A DNA stretch of 64,000 nt from Nothopassalora personata. Lineage: Eukaryota > Ascomycota > Dothideomycetes > Mycosphaerellales > Mycosphaerellaceae. The stretch covers positions 2,542,001 to 2,606,000 of the forward strand of contig CM066293.1 in assembly GCA_033816765.1 (NCBI GenBank). The letters are read 5' to 3'. The position numbers and the translations under genes are program-made. The notes below the pieces were generated by a model that made no database searches, had not been told where the DNA came from, and saw only the letters and a program-made list of their open reading frames with translations. Shown piece after piece: positions 32,780 to 45,200 of this stretch (position 1 is its first letter; the number at the start of each line of letters is the position of its first letter).

Positions 32780-33797
32780 ATACACGTATACTTATTTTAG
32801 CTACCTTCTAGATTAGGTCATTATTAATAACAGTCCTAGAGGTAGCCTTCTTAAGCGTGTTAATCTTAGGCTTAAGGCGCGGCATTTGCTTTACGACTAA
32901 GCGGTGTAGCTAAGGTAAAGTAAGAGGGAAATCTATATGTATAGCTTTCTATCCCTCCTTACTATCTACGATACTAGCAGCTTCATCGAGAATCCTCTAA
33001 AAGTCCCTAAACTTCTTAGGTTGCTTTAGGTAAAGCCCGTAAGCCTTGTAGACCGCTTTCGCGACTACCTCTAGCAATCCCTAAAGGAGAAGGCGACTCC
33101 GGGAGCTATTATCTAAATCCTTAGGTTTAATTAGATTACTTAAGGATATAAATAGGCGGATAAATTTCTTCACATCTTATTCTTTAGGCCTCTTGCCTTA
33201 CTACGCCCTAACAATCTCCTTAAGATATTCCCGACTCCCTAATATCGAGTAGGCGTTAAACCTTAAGAACTCTAATAAGAACGTCCTCCTAAAACGTGCC
33301 TTATTAGAGAGCTACCTAGGCAGCCTTATAACTACGCGCCGGATAGTAGTTTCGCAATTACGCTTAAACCTGCCCTAGAAATCATCCTTCTTAATAGATG
33401 CCCGAGGCGGATACTAGTCTATTAGGTCGCTAAATCGCTCCTAGAACTTAGTAGCATTAGTGCTATTAAAGAACGGATTCTCAGCACCTCCTAGAGGTGG
33501 AAAGCGAGGGCTAGCGTTTTCTATTACTACTACTAATCGTCTAAAGAGGGTAGTTATAGTATCTATTCCAATTGTGCTATTCGTTCCTACACCTATACCT
33601 AATTTAGCGGCGCTAGTTCCGCTTCTCCCTTCTTTACTAGATTTAGGTGTTTCCCCTTCCTCCGATTCCTCTATCCCCTTATAAGGGACAGAATCCCTAT
33701 AGACCCCTTCTATTTTCGTAGGGTTTATAGGCTATTCGTAGCCCCTACCTATGTCGGTAAAGGTGCTAAGTTTTTCTAGTAATGCAGCCGTATTCAT
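32780..33797 (-). pseudogene. gag of Gypsy element E2 (RIP-inactivated)
   Basis: Begins at ATG 33797 (MNTAALLEKLST). Around 33480-33000 it shows the Gypsy capsid pattern PPLGGAENPFFNSTNATKF, then ERFSDLID, RLPR and FLLEFLRF, with stops at likely Gln/Trp codons. The short leader between the start and the 5' LTR (33798-34066) holds CTTAAC-type repeats. The frame is disrupted by RIP and by the insertion to its left. Confidence 0.65.
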
Positions 33798-33884
33798 TGT
33801 TACGTAGTACTTGCTTTAGAATGTACTAATACTAGTTATTACTTAATAGGACCTTATAACCGTAATTGTTGCTAAATACCTTAG

Positions 33885-33995
33885 ACCTTAAGTGTTTTCG
33901 ACCTTAGTCGACCTTAACCGTAAACCTTAACCTTAAACCTTAACCTTAAGTAATAACCTTAACCGTGAACCTTAGACCTTAAACTGTGATTTTAA
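33885..33995. repeat. Imperfect CCTTAA/CCTTAAC repeats in the E2 leader
   Basis: About a dozen short 'accttaa' or 'accgtaa' units in tandem, with small spacers, between the E2 5' LTR and gag. They resemble degenerate telomere-type repeats, but the unit differs from the usual fungal CCCTAA. Confidence 0.55.
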
Positions 33996-34066
33996 CCTTA
34001 TAAACTGGATGCTAATACGCTACCGGGTGTATACTTAACAACCCCCCTTATTAACCACTAAAATAA

Positions 34067-34435
34067 CGTCTACTAACCACCCTATGTAGGCCTGTCCGAG
34101 TTGTAGTAGTGTGGAGCAGCGCTTATGTAAGCAGAGGTATTTGCCGGTCCCGGGACCGTGAAATCAGGTCACGTGACGAGCAGCGCAGTAGCTAGATAAA
34201 ATAAGAGGATTGGCGGACCTAAACCCCTATGCCCTCTACTTAAGAGGTATAAATTGAATTGTTGCCTTAATGCTACGCTTACAATGCTTAGCTGCGTAGT
34301 ATATATCTTTAACAGCTATACCAGGTCCTGCTAGCTTACCTAAATGTCTAATCAAACCTAAATGAAATTGGGGCAAGTTGGACCTAAGGGACCCCCTCTA
34401 AACCTAAGGTTAACACAACCCATTAGTCGTTAATA
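34067..34435 (-). repeat. 5' LTR of E2
   Basis: Partner of 21822-22189. It has the palindromic core ggtcccgggacc at about 34145 and GGTCACGTGACG at about 34168. Differences from the left copy are almost all transitions. Confidence 0.75.
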
Positions 34436-34990
34436 ATAGTTACTTCTTAACTTTAATCGAGGAGGTAAGGGTGTTGCCTAGGCAGTATTGCCGATTAAGA
34501 GTACGCTCTTACTAGCGGATGTTCTTTACTTTAAATTTTTAGGTTAAGATATTTGCTAGTAACTCTCGGCTAGCTATAGTATTACTTTCTTGTTTTTAAT
34601 AGTAGCAATAAAGAAGCGAGTAGACCTATACGTTATAGTACACGTCTATAAAAATAGGAAGAGACATAATATACGTACTAAAAAGTAAGATTACCTTCTT
34701 TTACTATATTAAAGTAATAGTATAGTAAATTTACTTACTTACTTTCCGCTACTAATGTTCTTATTTACTTACCTTAGGCTCTAATATGTTACGTTTAGGA
34801 TTAAGCCGTACCGCAACCTACATATAAAGTATTACCCATTATAGTAATAATCCTACGATTCCGTGCTTAAGTACGGCAGAGCGAACGGGATGCCCTATTT
34901 CCACGAATCTGTGGTCGTATGTGCTATAATGTGGTATTTGTCAATATGTATAGGTAAATTCTAGTCAAGATAATATCGACTGAAGCGCTG
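34436..34990. other. RIP-affected flank, no gene
   Basis: TpA-rich decayed sequence between E2 and the right gene island. No domain or repeat partner was recognised in the window. Composition turns normal near 34870-34990. Confidence 0.5.
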
Positions 34991-35025
34991 CATACCGGCA
35001 AACATGCCCCACAACAAGTTTCAAC

Positions 35026-36649
35026 TTACGGGGTAATCAAGATCTCAGTCGCAACGGATGGAACGCCATTCTCCATCGCAAAAAGCCACCAGTAACCCGG
35101 ATTGACAATACCAGGATCAGATGGCAGACGAAACGTGTGCACACCATTCGCAGAACCAGTCTGCACCAGCGGAATGCGTCTCTGGTCACTGTTGACGGTA
35201 TGCGTAGAAGAGCCCAGTCTCAGAATCGAAAACGTCCAGACACCGTTGGCAACCGAACTCCTTACGGTAGCTGTGAATGTAGTTCCGACCTTCACCGTCT
35301 TCGCGGAGACAGCTGAGATTGTCGGGCGAGCAGCAGCTGGTCGGCCGTCGGGTCGAAGCAAGTAGGGTGGAGTAAAAATCTCGCCGTCGAAGTGGTTGGT
35401 GCTACAGCCTCTGCAGAGTTCCCCACCGCCAGTGAATACTCGAGCATCGGCCATGAGCACGGAGACCGAATGATATGTGCGTGGAACACGATGGTTCGCC
35501 ATACGTGTATACTGTTTGGTAGCAGGATTCCAGAGTTCAGGAATCAAAATTGCTCTCGCATCAGAAAATGGTACGCCGAAGGTCTGGCCCCCTACCACGA
35601 AGACCTGTCCATCGGGTAGAATGGTGCTTGTGGCGAATATTCTGCGGAAGGCCATGCTCGCTGTGCGCTCAACGCTGGCTGCAGTACCTGGGGCACCAAT
35701 GGTGATGATTTGAGAATTGGAGGTGGCTTCGTCGTTCTCATAGTTAGGAAAGCCACCATTTACGAGGATCTTGCCAGCCGTGGCATCATACATTGCGGCC
35801 ATGCCGCACATGGCGTCCGTGTCTGTGCTGCGCGTGCCAGCTGCGCTGAAAGATCCTTGACCCTGGGTGTAGTACCATACCATTGCTCGAGAGGGGCCAA
35901 CAGAGATGGCGGAGGCATTCGACCAGCCGAAAAGCTGATACAGACAGAGTAAGCTAGGGAGGCCGAGTGCTTCAAGGATACGGGGCTTACCATAGCATGA
36001 TTGTCCGCGCGAAATGCACGGTCTCGATCATTCGTCAAGATGGGATCGACCAATGCACCCGGCAACGCAGTCCACGATCTGCCGTCCCAGATCTCGCCAT
36101 GCTTACCACCGCGCGCTTGTGGAACAACCCAAGAGCCTCCAATTTGGAAGATCTTACCATCAGAAAGGATGACAGAAGTCTGATACCCGCGTTGCTGCTT
36201 CATGTCCGGAGCGGAAATCCAGGCTTTCTGTTGCGTGCTGTAAATGCTGGAGCGGAGAGCGTCGTTGCCTCCCGTGATCATCAGGTTGCCGTTGAAGTCG
36301 AAGGAGATGCCTGGACAGAACCTGTTTCGTCCGTGAGTCAGTTCTACATTTCATGCAGCATACACCACACTATACTGACATATCATGCCTCGTGTTGGTC
36401 ACAGTCCTCTGCGACACAGCTCCTGTGGCCGGGTTGTAGATTGCAGTCTGCGTCCGTCCTTTTCCAGATTCAAATTCAGAAGGATTGAACGCTGACCAAA
36501 CGAGAAGTTGGCCATTGGTGCCTGGCAATGGAGCCGCTGCTACTGGCACTATCGGGAAGCGGATTGGGGACGACCATGTGCCTATCTATGTTTTGAGCGA
36601 TGGACGTGGAAGCAGCTGCGAGTACGAGAGTTATCGACCGAGAAAACAT
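35026..36649 (-). pseudogene. Galactose-oxidase-like copper radical oxidase (AA5), frameshifted by a 4-bp duplication
   Basis: Exons 36649-36380, 36321-35991 and 35934-35026 (introns of 58 and 56 bp, GT-AG). It begins with a signal-like peptide, MFSRSITLVLAAASTSIAQN. All AA5 active-site elements are visible: FCPGIS (thioether Cys), RGYQ (radical Tyr), GGSW (stacking Trp), RTYHS (axial Tyr and first His) and THTVNSDQRR (second His). The Trp favours galactose-oxidase-type over glyoxal-oxidase-type. The exons sum to 1510 nt. The tandem ctatctat at 36582-36589, between the signal peptide and the mature GTWSSPIRFP segment, shifts the frame; the length without the extra 4 bp is divisible by three (501 codons plus stop). 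No N-terminal CBM domain. Secreted, oxidising primary alcohols to aldehydes with H2O2 release, if functional. An unusual tiny intron there cannot be excluded. Confidence 0.78.
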
Positions 36650-37143
36650 GGTGGTTAGTGAAGAATGAGACGGAGTGAGTGTGTGGAATCGAAGGACTAG
36701 ATGCTGGCCCACGCCTCAGAGGCATGCGAGCGACAAGGGAACTTGTAGTCCGTGAAGAGATTCTTGTGGTGGCTTGGTGCTTGAGCGTATGGAGCGCCAT
36801 ACTCACAAGTCTCGTACCCCAGACTCTCTTATTTGAGGTAGAGTTCGTGGTATAGGCGACTCAAATTCTTGTATCTCGTATAGGGCTGACTCGCGCGAAC
36901 TGTAACTGACCATCAGCCCAAACTCGGTCATTGCTAAACCGCAGGTAGAATGATGGCGTGAACTTCACACTTCTTACTCTACTCGTGGATCCCAAGTCTG
37001 GTCATGCGTCGTGTGCTTTCGTCCACTTGTGCTATTGCCGCGCCTCCGTTTTCTTATTCTCTTCGCACCTCTGTGACTGTGGCTAGCCCACCGTATCAGG
37101 TGCGCACACTATCCGAGGGACTGGGCCTCGCACTAGACCATCA
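36650..37143. other. Intergenic between ABC transporter and galactose oxidase
   Basis: 494 bp of normal-composition sequence between two genes on the same strand. It presumably holds the terminator of the transporter and the promoter of the oxidase. No repeat was recognised. Confidence 0.5.
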
Positions 37144-40100
37144 TTAGCTGCACGGAAAGTGCAAAAATTGACCATTGGATAGGACGAGTTTTACCAGCTT
37201 CTTGTAACTCGAACCAAGCGCTAACAGCTCTTCGTGCGTACCACTTTCAGCCACGCGACCATTCTCTAGCACGAAAATCTGATCACAATCCCGTATTGTG
37301 GCAAGACGCTGCGAGTCTCAGAATCAGTTCAACGCTTCGGCCACAACGCGCATGTAGAAGTGCACTTACATGAGCAACAAAGACCACTATACGACCTCCG
37401 ACGACATCTTTTAGGGCCTCTTGGACAAGCTGCAAGAGACCGTCAGCAGTGATTCGACATGTGGCTTGGGTGACCTACTCTTTCTGAGGTACTGTCCAAA
37501 GCACTCGTTGCCTCATCCAGCAAGAGCACCTTGGGATCTCGAATCAATGCCCTGGCAATACAAATCCTCTGCTTCTGCCCACCGCTCAATTCTGTTCCCC
37601 TGCTCCCGCAATCAGTATTCATTCCCTCTGGAAGTGATGTAATGAAACCGAGTATGTGAGCGTCTTTAGCGGCTTGCTCTATCTCTCCAACGCTGGCATT
37701 GTCCTTGCCGAGAGCGATGTTGTCTGCTATTGAGCCTTGGTAAAGCGTGGGCTCTTGGGAGACGAGTGCAAGGTTTGAGCGGTAGGTGGCGAGTCGAAGG
37801 TCGGGGAGCGGAGTTTTCGAGAAGTCTATGGCGCCATTCGTTGGATCATAGTAGCGTTCGAGCAGGCCAATAGTGGTGGATTTGCCGCAGCCGGAGCCGC
37901 CGACGAAAGCGACGGATGTCGAAGGCTTGATCTTCAAGTCGAGACCTTGGAGCACCGAGACATCTTTCCTGAGTGGGTACTGGAAGTCCACATTCTGGAA
38001 TTCGTATCCACCAGAAGCATCTGGACTCTTTGCTTTTGGGTCGTCGGCAATGGCTGCTTTACTATGTCGTAGCTTCAGTATGAACTCGGCTCCGGCTACG
38101 GCCTTGCTGATGTCTGAAGTTGGTCAGATAAACGCGGGTCAGCGTTGCATTGTTGCTGTGACTTACTGGGCGTGTATGCGAAGAATTGTCCTGCCGCCTC
38201 TCCTCCAAAGATGACAGCCAGATATATGACATAGAACTGTTCTGTCGAATATTGCCCATCAGCAAGCAATCTTCCGCCATACCAGAACGCTAGGCCCATG
38301 ATCGGGAATTGTATAGACTCCGCCAGTGCGTAGGATAGCATAGACCACGACACAGTGGCATACGATTTTCTCAAAAGTGCCTCCAATGTTCGGTCATACT
38401 CTGTCCATATTGTTTGCTGAATACAGAATGATACGACAGTGCGCATGGCCGCAACAGCTTGACTAGCGAACCTTGAGCTATCCGCGAAGACTGCAGCATC
38501 ACGCTTGTCAGCTGTCATCTCAAGTCGTAGTCGCACGATGCCGGAACCGAAGATGAGAGGCAAGGTGCTTGTGATCACGAGACCGAGTTTCCAGCCATAT
38601 GCGAGGGCTAGTGCCACGCATGAGACCAAGTTCACTACAATGACGAGGATGAAGGTCATGTTCATCCCCAGTAGCTCTTGTAGACCGTTGGGATCTGTCG
38701 ACAATCTGGAAGCCAGGGTCGCCGCTGCATTCTCCGGCCGATCGAAGAATGCTACGTCTTGGTGTAGCATTGAGGACAGGAGCTCCAGGCGGTAGCGGCG
38801 TATGAGGGTCTGAGAGATCACGTTCGTCACCCAGCCCATGATTGCGTATGCGATCATTGAAACGCAGGCTACTAAGAAGAGCATTCCGGCGTAGAACTTC
38901 ACCCGAGTCTGGAGCTCTGCCACGGGTAGTTCGAAGGCGGTGATGAGGCGGGTCAGTATGATCGCTTGGGCAGGATATACGGCTCCTGCGGGATTCTGTC
39001 AGTGGATTGCGGGAAACGGATTTCCTGATCTTTTACCTCCGATGATTGAGACGGTGACACACGTGGCGTAATGTGGCCAGAGATGGCCGTTCTCGAGCAC
39101 GAAAGTCCAGAAGATTCTCATGATAGAGTGACGGCTTCCCTGAGTGCTCTGGTCCTCGGATACGGAAAGACTTTTGTTCTCGAGCTTTGGCGGCGTGTCT
39201 TCGATTTCGGCAACGACCTTGTGAGCTTTCTCGGTCTCAGTAATATCTTGAATGCGCTTGCTCGCCTCTGTTCCGCTTAGCCTCAGGCCTTGCGCCTTCA
39301 CGAGCGTAGCATATCGCCCGTCCCTGTGAAGCAACTCTCGGTGTGTGCCCTGCTCCACGACTTCGCCACGATCTATTACGATGATCTTGTCTGCGTTCAT
39401 GATTGTGGAGAGCTTGTGGGCAATTATCAGGGTAGTACGTGATTTCGACGCATTATTTAGCGCAGCTTGGACGATAACCTCTGACTTGGCATCCAAAGCA
39501 CTAGTGGCCTCGTCGAGTAAGAGAATTGGAGGATTGGAGATGATGCTTCTCGCGATTGCAATTCGCTGCTTTTGTCCTCCGGACAAGAGACTTGCCCTCT
39601 CGCCAACGTTTGTCTCGTAGCCCTGCGTGACATTGTCAGCATACGGTTATGAACATTGTGCATTCATTATACCTCAGGCAGACTTTCGATGAAGCGTGCG
39701 GCGTTGGCAGACGTGCATGCTTGTACGACTAGCTTTTGCTTGGTACCCCGGTCAGCATGTTCGTACTCAGTCCCCGTGAGCCCTTGGATAACATTGTTGA
39801 ATATAGTATCATTGAATAGGACAGGCTCCTGTGACGAAGGCGTCAGCGTGCCTCTGACAATTGCAGTCAGCTTACCAAACCTGCTGCACGAGTCGAAGCT
39901 GGGTCCTGAGCCATTGCAAATTGAGGGTCTCGATACCCATGCCATCCAAGGTGATGTGTCCATGCGACGGCTTGTACCAACGCTCGAGCAGAGAGATAAT
40001 TGTCGATTTCCCTGAGCCACTCGCGCCTACCAGCGCCGTGACCTTTTTCGCGGGACAGCTGAAAAAAATGCCGTTCAACACCTGGACCCCCGGCCGGGAA

Positions 40101-41432
40101 GGGTACGAGAAGTCAACATTATGGAAGGCAAGGTCGCCCACCACAGAGACAGGCTTTTCGCCAACTTTCGAGGTTGTGTCCAGCGATGGTTGATGGTCGA
40201 AGACTTCGAAAATCTCCGCAGCAGCGACAGAGGCTTGGACGAATGCAGAAATCGAGGGTGCAATTTGAGCGAGCCCACTGGCCATCATGAGCACGGCAAA
40301 GACGATACTGTAAGTACGATCAGCAAAGAGACACGATCTGGCGATATAGAGAAGAGCAACACCTACATCCACAGAGAACCCACGTTGTCAACGTCTCCGG
40401 CCACATACATCTTAGTCCCCTGCCAGAACGCCACAGAGTATGGCATATTCGAGAAGAAGAAATCGGCGCCGTACATAATCGCCAAGATGGGACCCTTCTT
40501 CTGTCCTACCTTCGAAGCATCGAGAAGCCATTGATCGAACCTGCGCAACAGCATCTTCCCAGCGCCGAAAGCGTGCACCGTCTTGATGCTGCCCAGCATC
40601 TCCTCGGCAAGATTCGAAGCCCGTGAGTAGATCTGCAAAGTTCTGGCATCGATGTTCGCCTCACCAGTCATGGTCAAGGGCAGAACGATGAAGCAAGGTA
40701 CAACCACAGCAGTTATGATGAGCATCAATTTCCAGCTCTGCATACAGCCTACCACAAGAGCAGCGATGATCATGGAGATGGACTGAATGACGTGGGCCAA
40801 TTTGGAAGAGATCCCGGCATTGATCTGATTTGCATTGGTCGTTGCCTTGACAGCCACTGCTCCAGAGCCGAGCACATCGATGTAGGATACGTCCTGTCGG
40901 AGGACAGCCTGGACGAATGCAGATCTGATGTTCTTCGTCGTACGGAGGGCTGTGGTGGTGAAGATCATGCCAGATCCGTACATCAGGACCAGCTTGACTA
41001 CGAACAGGTATACAAACCAAAGCCTGCGGTGACGTTAAGTCAGCGGCTTAATGCCAACTGAACGGTCTTGCTGATACATACGTGAAGTCGTTGAGATCGT
41101 TGCGAAATCGACTGGCTTCTAAGCGGCCTGAGCCAAAGTTTGTGAACTTGTCGATAAAAGATCCGAAAACAACGGCAACGAGAGGTTGCGTGACGCCAGC
41201 GCCGATAGCGCAGATGCAGCCTCCCACATTGAAGAGAGTATCCGCACGACTCATAAAAGTGAAAATTCGCTTCCGACTGAGTTAGCTGAAGCCATGGTGC
41301 GCTGTGTATAAAATATGTACGACTTACGAAGAAGTGATTGATGCCAGGAGTCTTGATCTCGCTGTCGCCATCTCGGTGCTCATCTGAGTTGCCTCTGTGA
41401 TCCTCGTAGTCGATTTTCTCGTTGGTCTTCAT
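37144..41432 (-). CDS. ABCB/MDR-type full ABC transporter
   Basis: Ten exons on minus: 41432-41328, 41269-41082, 41023-40367, 40307-39881, 39828-39673, 39622-39037, 38985-38167, 38113-37479, 37429-37370, 37308-37144. They sum to 3798 nt (1265 aa plus stop) with no internal stop. Introns are 49-61 bp and keep frame. Layout is (TMD-NBD)x2. TMD1 begins [21 protein letters not shown]1 (about 400-570) has [30 protein letters not shown] and IAHKLST. TMD2 runs about 670-975. NBD2 (from about 1015) has [30 protein letters not shown] and VAHRLAT. All catalytic motifs are intact, so it should be an ATP-driven exporter in the plasma membrane, related to fungal multidrug or metabolite pumps; substrate unknown. 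Two splice sites (donor GTTTGG at 39880 and acceptor GGAAG at 41270) are unusual but needed for the frame. Confidence 0.85.
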
Positions 41433-41785
41433 ACTTGCTGGTCCAGCAATATCGTTTTCTGACCTCGACGTGGACAGATGATGTGTTCGTACCAGCAGTC
41501 TCTCTCAGCTCGATGGACAATGGCAGTTTTCGCGCTACTTGCTACCATCGCTCCTGTGAGTTAGTGAACACTACTATAGTAGTATCGGGCGCGCCGAGTG
41601 CCGCGCTCATCTGAATCTAGGCTTGAGCTAGAACACAATAAGGCCTTGCACTAGCGTGTCGCATTTCAATCCCGATGGTGGCCTGATCAGCGGCTTTGGA
41701 AGGCTGCAGCCGGGCGATGAACGTTCTTGTCACATGCGGCCTGTCGCGGTCTTTATAGAACGACATGCCAACGAACGTTACCTTA
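41433..41785. other. Upstream region of the ABC transporter
   Basis: Normal-composition non-coding sequence containing the promoter. The repeat block begins at about 41785, so the gene has only about 350 bp of non-repeat upstream DNA. Confidence 0.5.
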
Positions 41786-41957
41786 GTAAGCTTAGACGCT
41801 TCTCCTCTCCGTTTAGCACGGTTTAGCACCGTGTAGCTAATTAGAGGGCTAGGAGCGCTAATTCGCGTAGCGAGTCTAAGACTAAATAGTGCTGTTTTAG
41901 TATATACGAATTTAGCCCTATATATAAATAAGTACTATTCTATTTAAAGGTATATAT
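41786..41957. repeat. RIP-affected fragment
   Basis: Short decayed repeat holding 'tttagcac' twice near 41813-41830. It is cut by the Copia insertion at 41958 and continues after 47575. No family assigned. Confidence 0.4.
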
Positions 41958-42204
41958 TGTTAAGTTGAGACCTCACAGGATACGTAGTTAGCAGCGGAGT
42001 GGGGTAAGAGATCAATCTTCAACTGGCTAATAGCCACAGGGCATGTAGCAATATATTAGGAACTAATGTGTTAGTTGTATTAGATGTCTATCTAAGCTAA
42101 AGGGGAGAGAAGGTGTCTTCCGACAAGCTAAGTCATCGTAGATGCCTTAGGCTATTAGATTATAACCTAACTATTAGCTCCCCTTAAGATGCTACATCTT
42201 AACA
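41958..42204 (-). repeat. Copia 3' LTR
   Basis: TGTTAAG...TTAACA, 247 bp. It differs from the other LTR at about ten sites, all transitions. The minus-strand purine-rich AGATAAGTAGGAG just inside it is the likely polypurine tract. Confidence 0.82.
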
Positions 42205-45200
42205 CTCCTACTTATCTTACATAGGAGGTCACAGTCTGCTCTTCTCCTATTAGTAGTATTTAGACCTCTATAACAGGTTAAGCTAGCTTACAAACCTCTA
42301 GAAGTGTGGACTAGTCTTTAGCTTTGTGAACCTATCTATAACTATCTTAGATGTTAGGTGTACTTAATAGTAATAAGCCTTCTCTACTAAAGTTTCCTAA
42401 CAGCATTGTAGGTAATGTTAATATGCTTTAACTTGTTATAAACATATGCATCCCTTACTAGGGTAAGGGCAGCTTAGTTATTACCTCTTAATTAGACTAG
42501 TCTTAAGCTTAACATAGTCTCCTAGTTTCTAGTGATCCTTAGTTAATAGGAACAGTCTCCTACTAACTCTAGATAGTCTATCTCCCTTAGCAGTAAAGCT
42601 AGGAATTAGGATTGCTTTACATATGCATTTATAGCTATATATTTAGCTTCTATTGTAGATGTTGCTATAGACTTTTGCTTCTTGCTTATCTAGGAGACTA
42701 GTGCCCTATAGAGGAAGAAGGCATACCTAAGGATAGAGACTCTATCTACTTTGTCTATTGCATAATTAGAGTTATAGTATCTAACTAGGCATCCTTCTCT
42801 ATGCCTAGAGAAGACAAGGCCGAGATTAGGATATAACCTTAGATATCTTGTAATCTTCTTTAAAGCCTTTATATAGTAGGTAGATAGGTTACTTATAAAT
42901 AAGCTTATCCTTCCTAGGGCAAAAGCAATGTCTAGCCTTGTAATTGTTACTAGCTATATCTATGTACTATTAATACTCTAGTACTCTGCCTTGTTACACC
43001 TCTTATCTATGTAGCTTGAAGGTTTAAGAGCCTTATAGCTGTCTATAGGTGAGTGTATAGGTGCTGCCTTTTTATAGTTTATCCCTATCTTAGTAAGGTT
43101 GTCCCTAATAAAGTATCCCTAGTTAAGTTTTAGGATTTCTCTCCTCCTGTCCCTTATGACTCTTATACTAAGGATCTTTTTAGGTTTACTAAGATCTTTA
43201 ATCTTAAAGACTTTGCTAAGTTCTCTTTTAAACTAGAGAACATCTATTAACTTTAGTGTAGCAATTAGAATGTTATCTACATACATAAGAATTATAATCT
43301 CTTTTTCCTTATAAATGAGTAGGTATAGATCCACCTCTAACTATGTAAATCCAATCTCTCTAAGCTTTAACACATAGAGTTGATTCTAATCTCTAGCTAC
43401 TTACTTAAGTCTATATAAGCTTTTAAGGATCTTAAACACTATGTTTAGTAGAAGCTTAACTCCTAGTAGTAGTAATATAAAGATGTCTTTATAGAGGGTG
43501 CTTTCTATAAACGCATTGTTTATATCTACTTAGTAAAGATGGAGATCCTTCTTACACATAATAGCTATAAACACCCTAAGGGTGTCCTATCTAACTATAG
43601 GCGCAAATGTCTCTATAAAGTTAACACTAAATTTCTATAAAAAGCCCCTTATAACTAGCCTAGCCTTGAACTTTTTAATGGCTCTACTAATGCTTCTTTT
43701 AACATTAAAGACCTATCTTAATATAACTAAGTTTACTCCTTTTAGTAGAATAGCATTCTCCTAGGTGTTGTTACTCTATAGAGCATCTAGCTCCTTCTAG
43801 ATTGCTTCCTTCTAAAGGTGTCCCTATTTCTTGTTATTTATAGCATCCTTATAGGACTTTGGAATTAGGATCTCTTACTTATATACAATAACTTCTATAG
43901 TTGCTATAAAGGCTATCTCCTTAACTTCTTCTAGGAATTCACTATCCTATAGTACTGAATTATCTACTAATTGCATAGCTATAAAGAAAGATTAGTAGTA
44001 AGCAGCAAGGTTCTCTAAGAGGTCTATTGCTTCTCCTACTTTAGTAGCTAGTTTAGGTATAGGGACTATAGATCTTAGGGCTTTCTATTTCCATTTATAG
44101 CCCTCAATATTATGGTTAGCCCTCCTCTTACTAAGGGATGATCTAAGAGTAGTTACTTATGTCCTAGTAACATCCTTTTCCTAGAGATCTAGTAAGCTTA
44201 TCTCAATTAGCTTATCAATTTTCTGAAATTCCCCTATATTCTTTAGAGGCTAGGGAAGTTGCATAAACAGCTTTCTTAGCTAGGCTATTACTGGGCTGCT
44301 CTACTAAATGATTAAATGGTGAATAGGTTGCTCTAAGGATATGTCCTTCCTTAGCCTCCCTAAGGGTCTCCTAGCTAGTTTATTGCTTAATAGATTCAAT
44401 TTTGTAACATTGAGATCTATATTACCTCTAGGTTGGTCCTTAAAGAAGTCTACATATATATGTTGTTTTATAGCTTTTATGTCTAGTTCCTAAAAGAGCT
44501 AGGCCTTAGCTATGTTTTTAACGTATCTAACAAACACTGCTTCTTTACCTCTGTTTATTAGTTTATTACTTCTTGCCTATTAAGGCTAGGATCTTGTGTC
44601 TATGTAGACAATAGCTTTGCATCCCTAAACCTTCAAATGGTTAATAGTTGGCTTAATACTATTAAAGGCTTTATCTAGTAAAACCTTAAACCTATTATAG
44701 TCTAGACTATTTAGTAGTTTGTTCCTTATGTAGGTTTAGGCTTCTAGTGCTTTAGGCTAGAATTCAATTAGCATCTTAGCCTCTTTAAGTATTGCCCTTA
44801 TAGAGTCTTCTAAGGTTTGTATTGACCTTTTAACTAGTCTATTTTAGAGCGAGTTGTATACCTTAGTATGCTCTAGCCTAATTCCTAAATCCTTCTCCTA
44901 CTGCTTAACTAATGCAATAAGTTCCCTTGTATTGTTAAGCCTAACTGCTTTTAACTATGCTAATGATTTCCTCTCTACCTTAATCTTCTAGTTCTAGAGA
45001 GCAACTAGAGCATCTTCTCTTTTCTTAAGAGGACAGGTCTACTTTTTTCTAGAGAAGTTATTAACAATCTTAAGCTAGTATTTGAACCCTAGCCTTAATG
45101 TTAGCAGTAGACTATATATGTTAATAGATACAAGGGCAAGTCTTTTAGGTCTTCTCTTAGTAACTTTACCTTTGTACTTCTTTATCTTTACTATTAAACA

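Larger units (their letters stand above)
21822..34435 (-). mobile_element. Gypsy element E2 (12.6 kb, RIP-mutated)
   Basis: Direct repeats at 21822-22189 and 34067-34435 bound an interior whose coding potential is on minus: gag (33797 to about 32780), pol (about 31900-26300) and a further long frame (about 25750-22500) in the position where an env gene would be. A solo LTR of another family and adjoining un-mutated sequence lie at about 31985-32770. No clean 5-bp target duplication could be fixed, because the right flank does not continue H0; the exact ends are uncertain by a few bases. Confidence 0.72.

Noticed and set aside
36582..36806. Considered a short intron or an alternative start for the galactose oxidase
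   Set aside because: A fitting GT-AG pair would give an intron shorter than those seen here or remove the signal peptide; removing the 4-bp duplicate restores the exact frame.
41617..41829. 70-codon minus ORF upstream of the ABC transporter
   Set aside because: Spans the island/repeat boundary, with no domain and no support for expression.
43582..43764. 60-codon plus-strand ORF in Copia
   Set aside because: Antisense to the Copia polyprotein.
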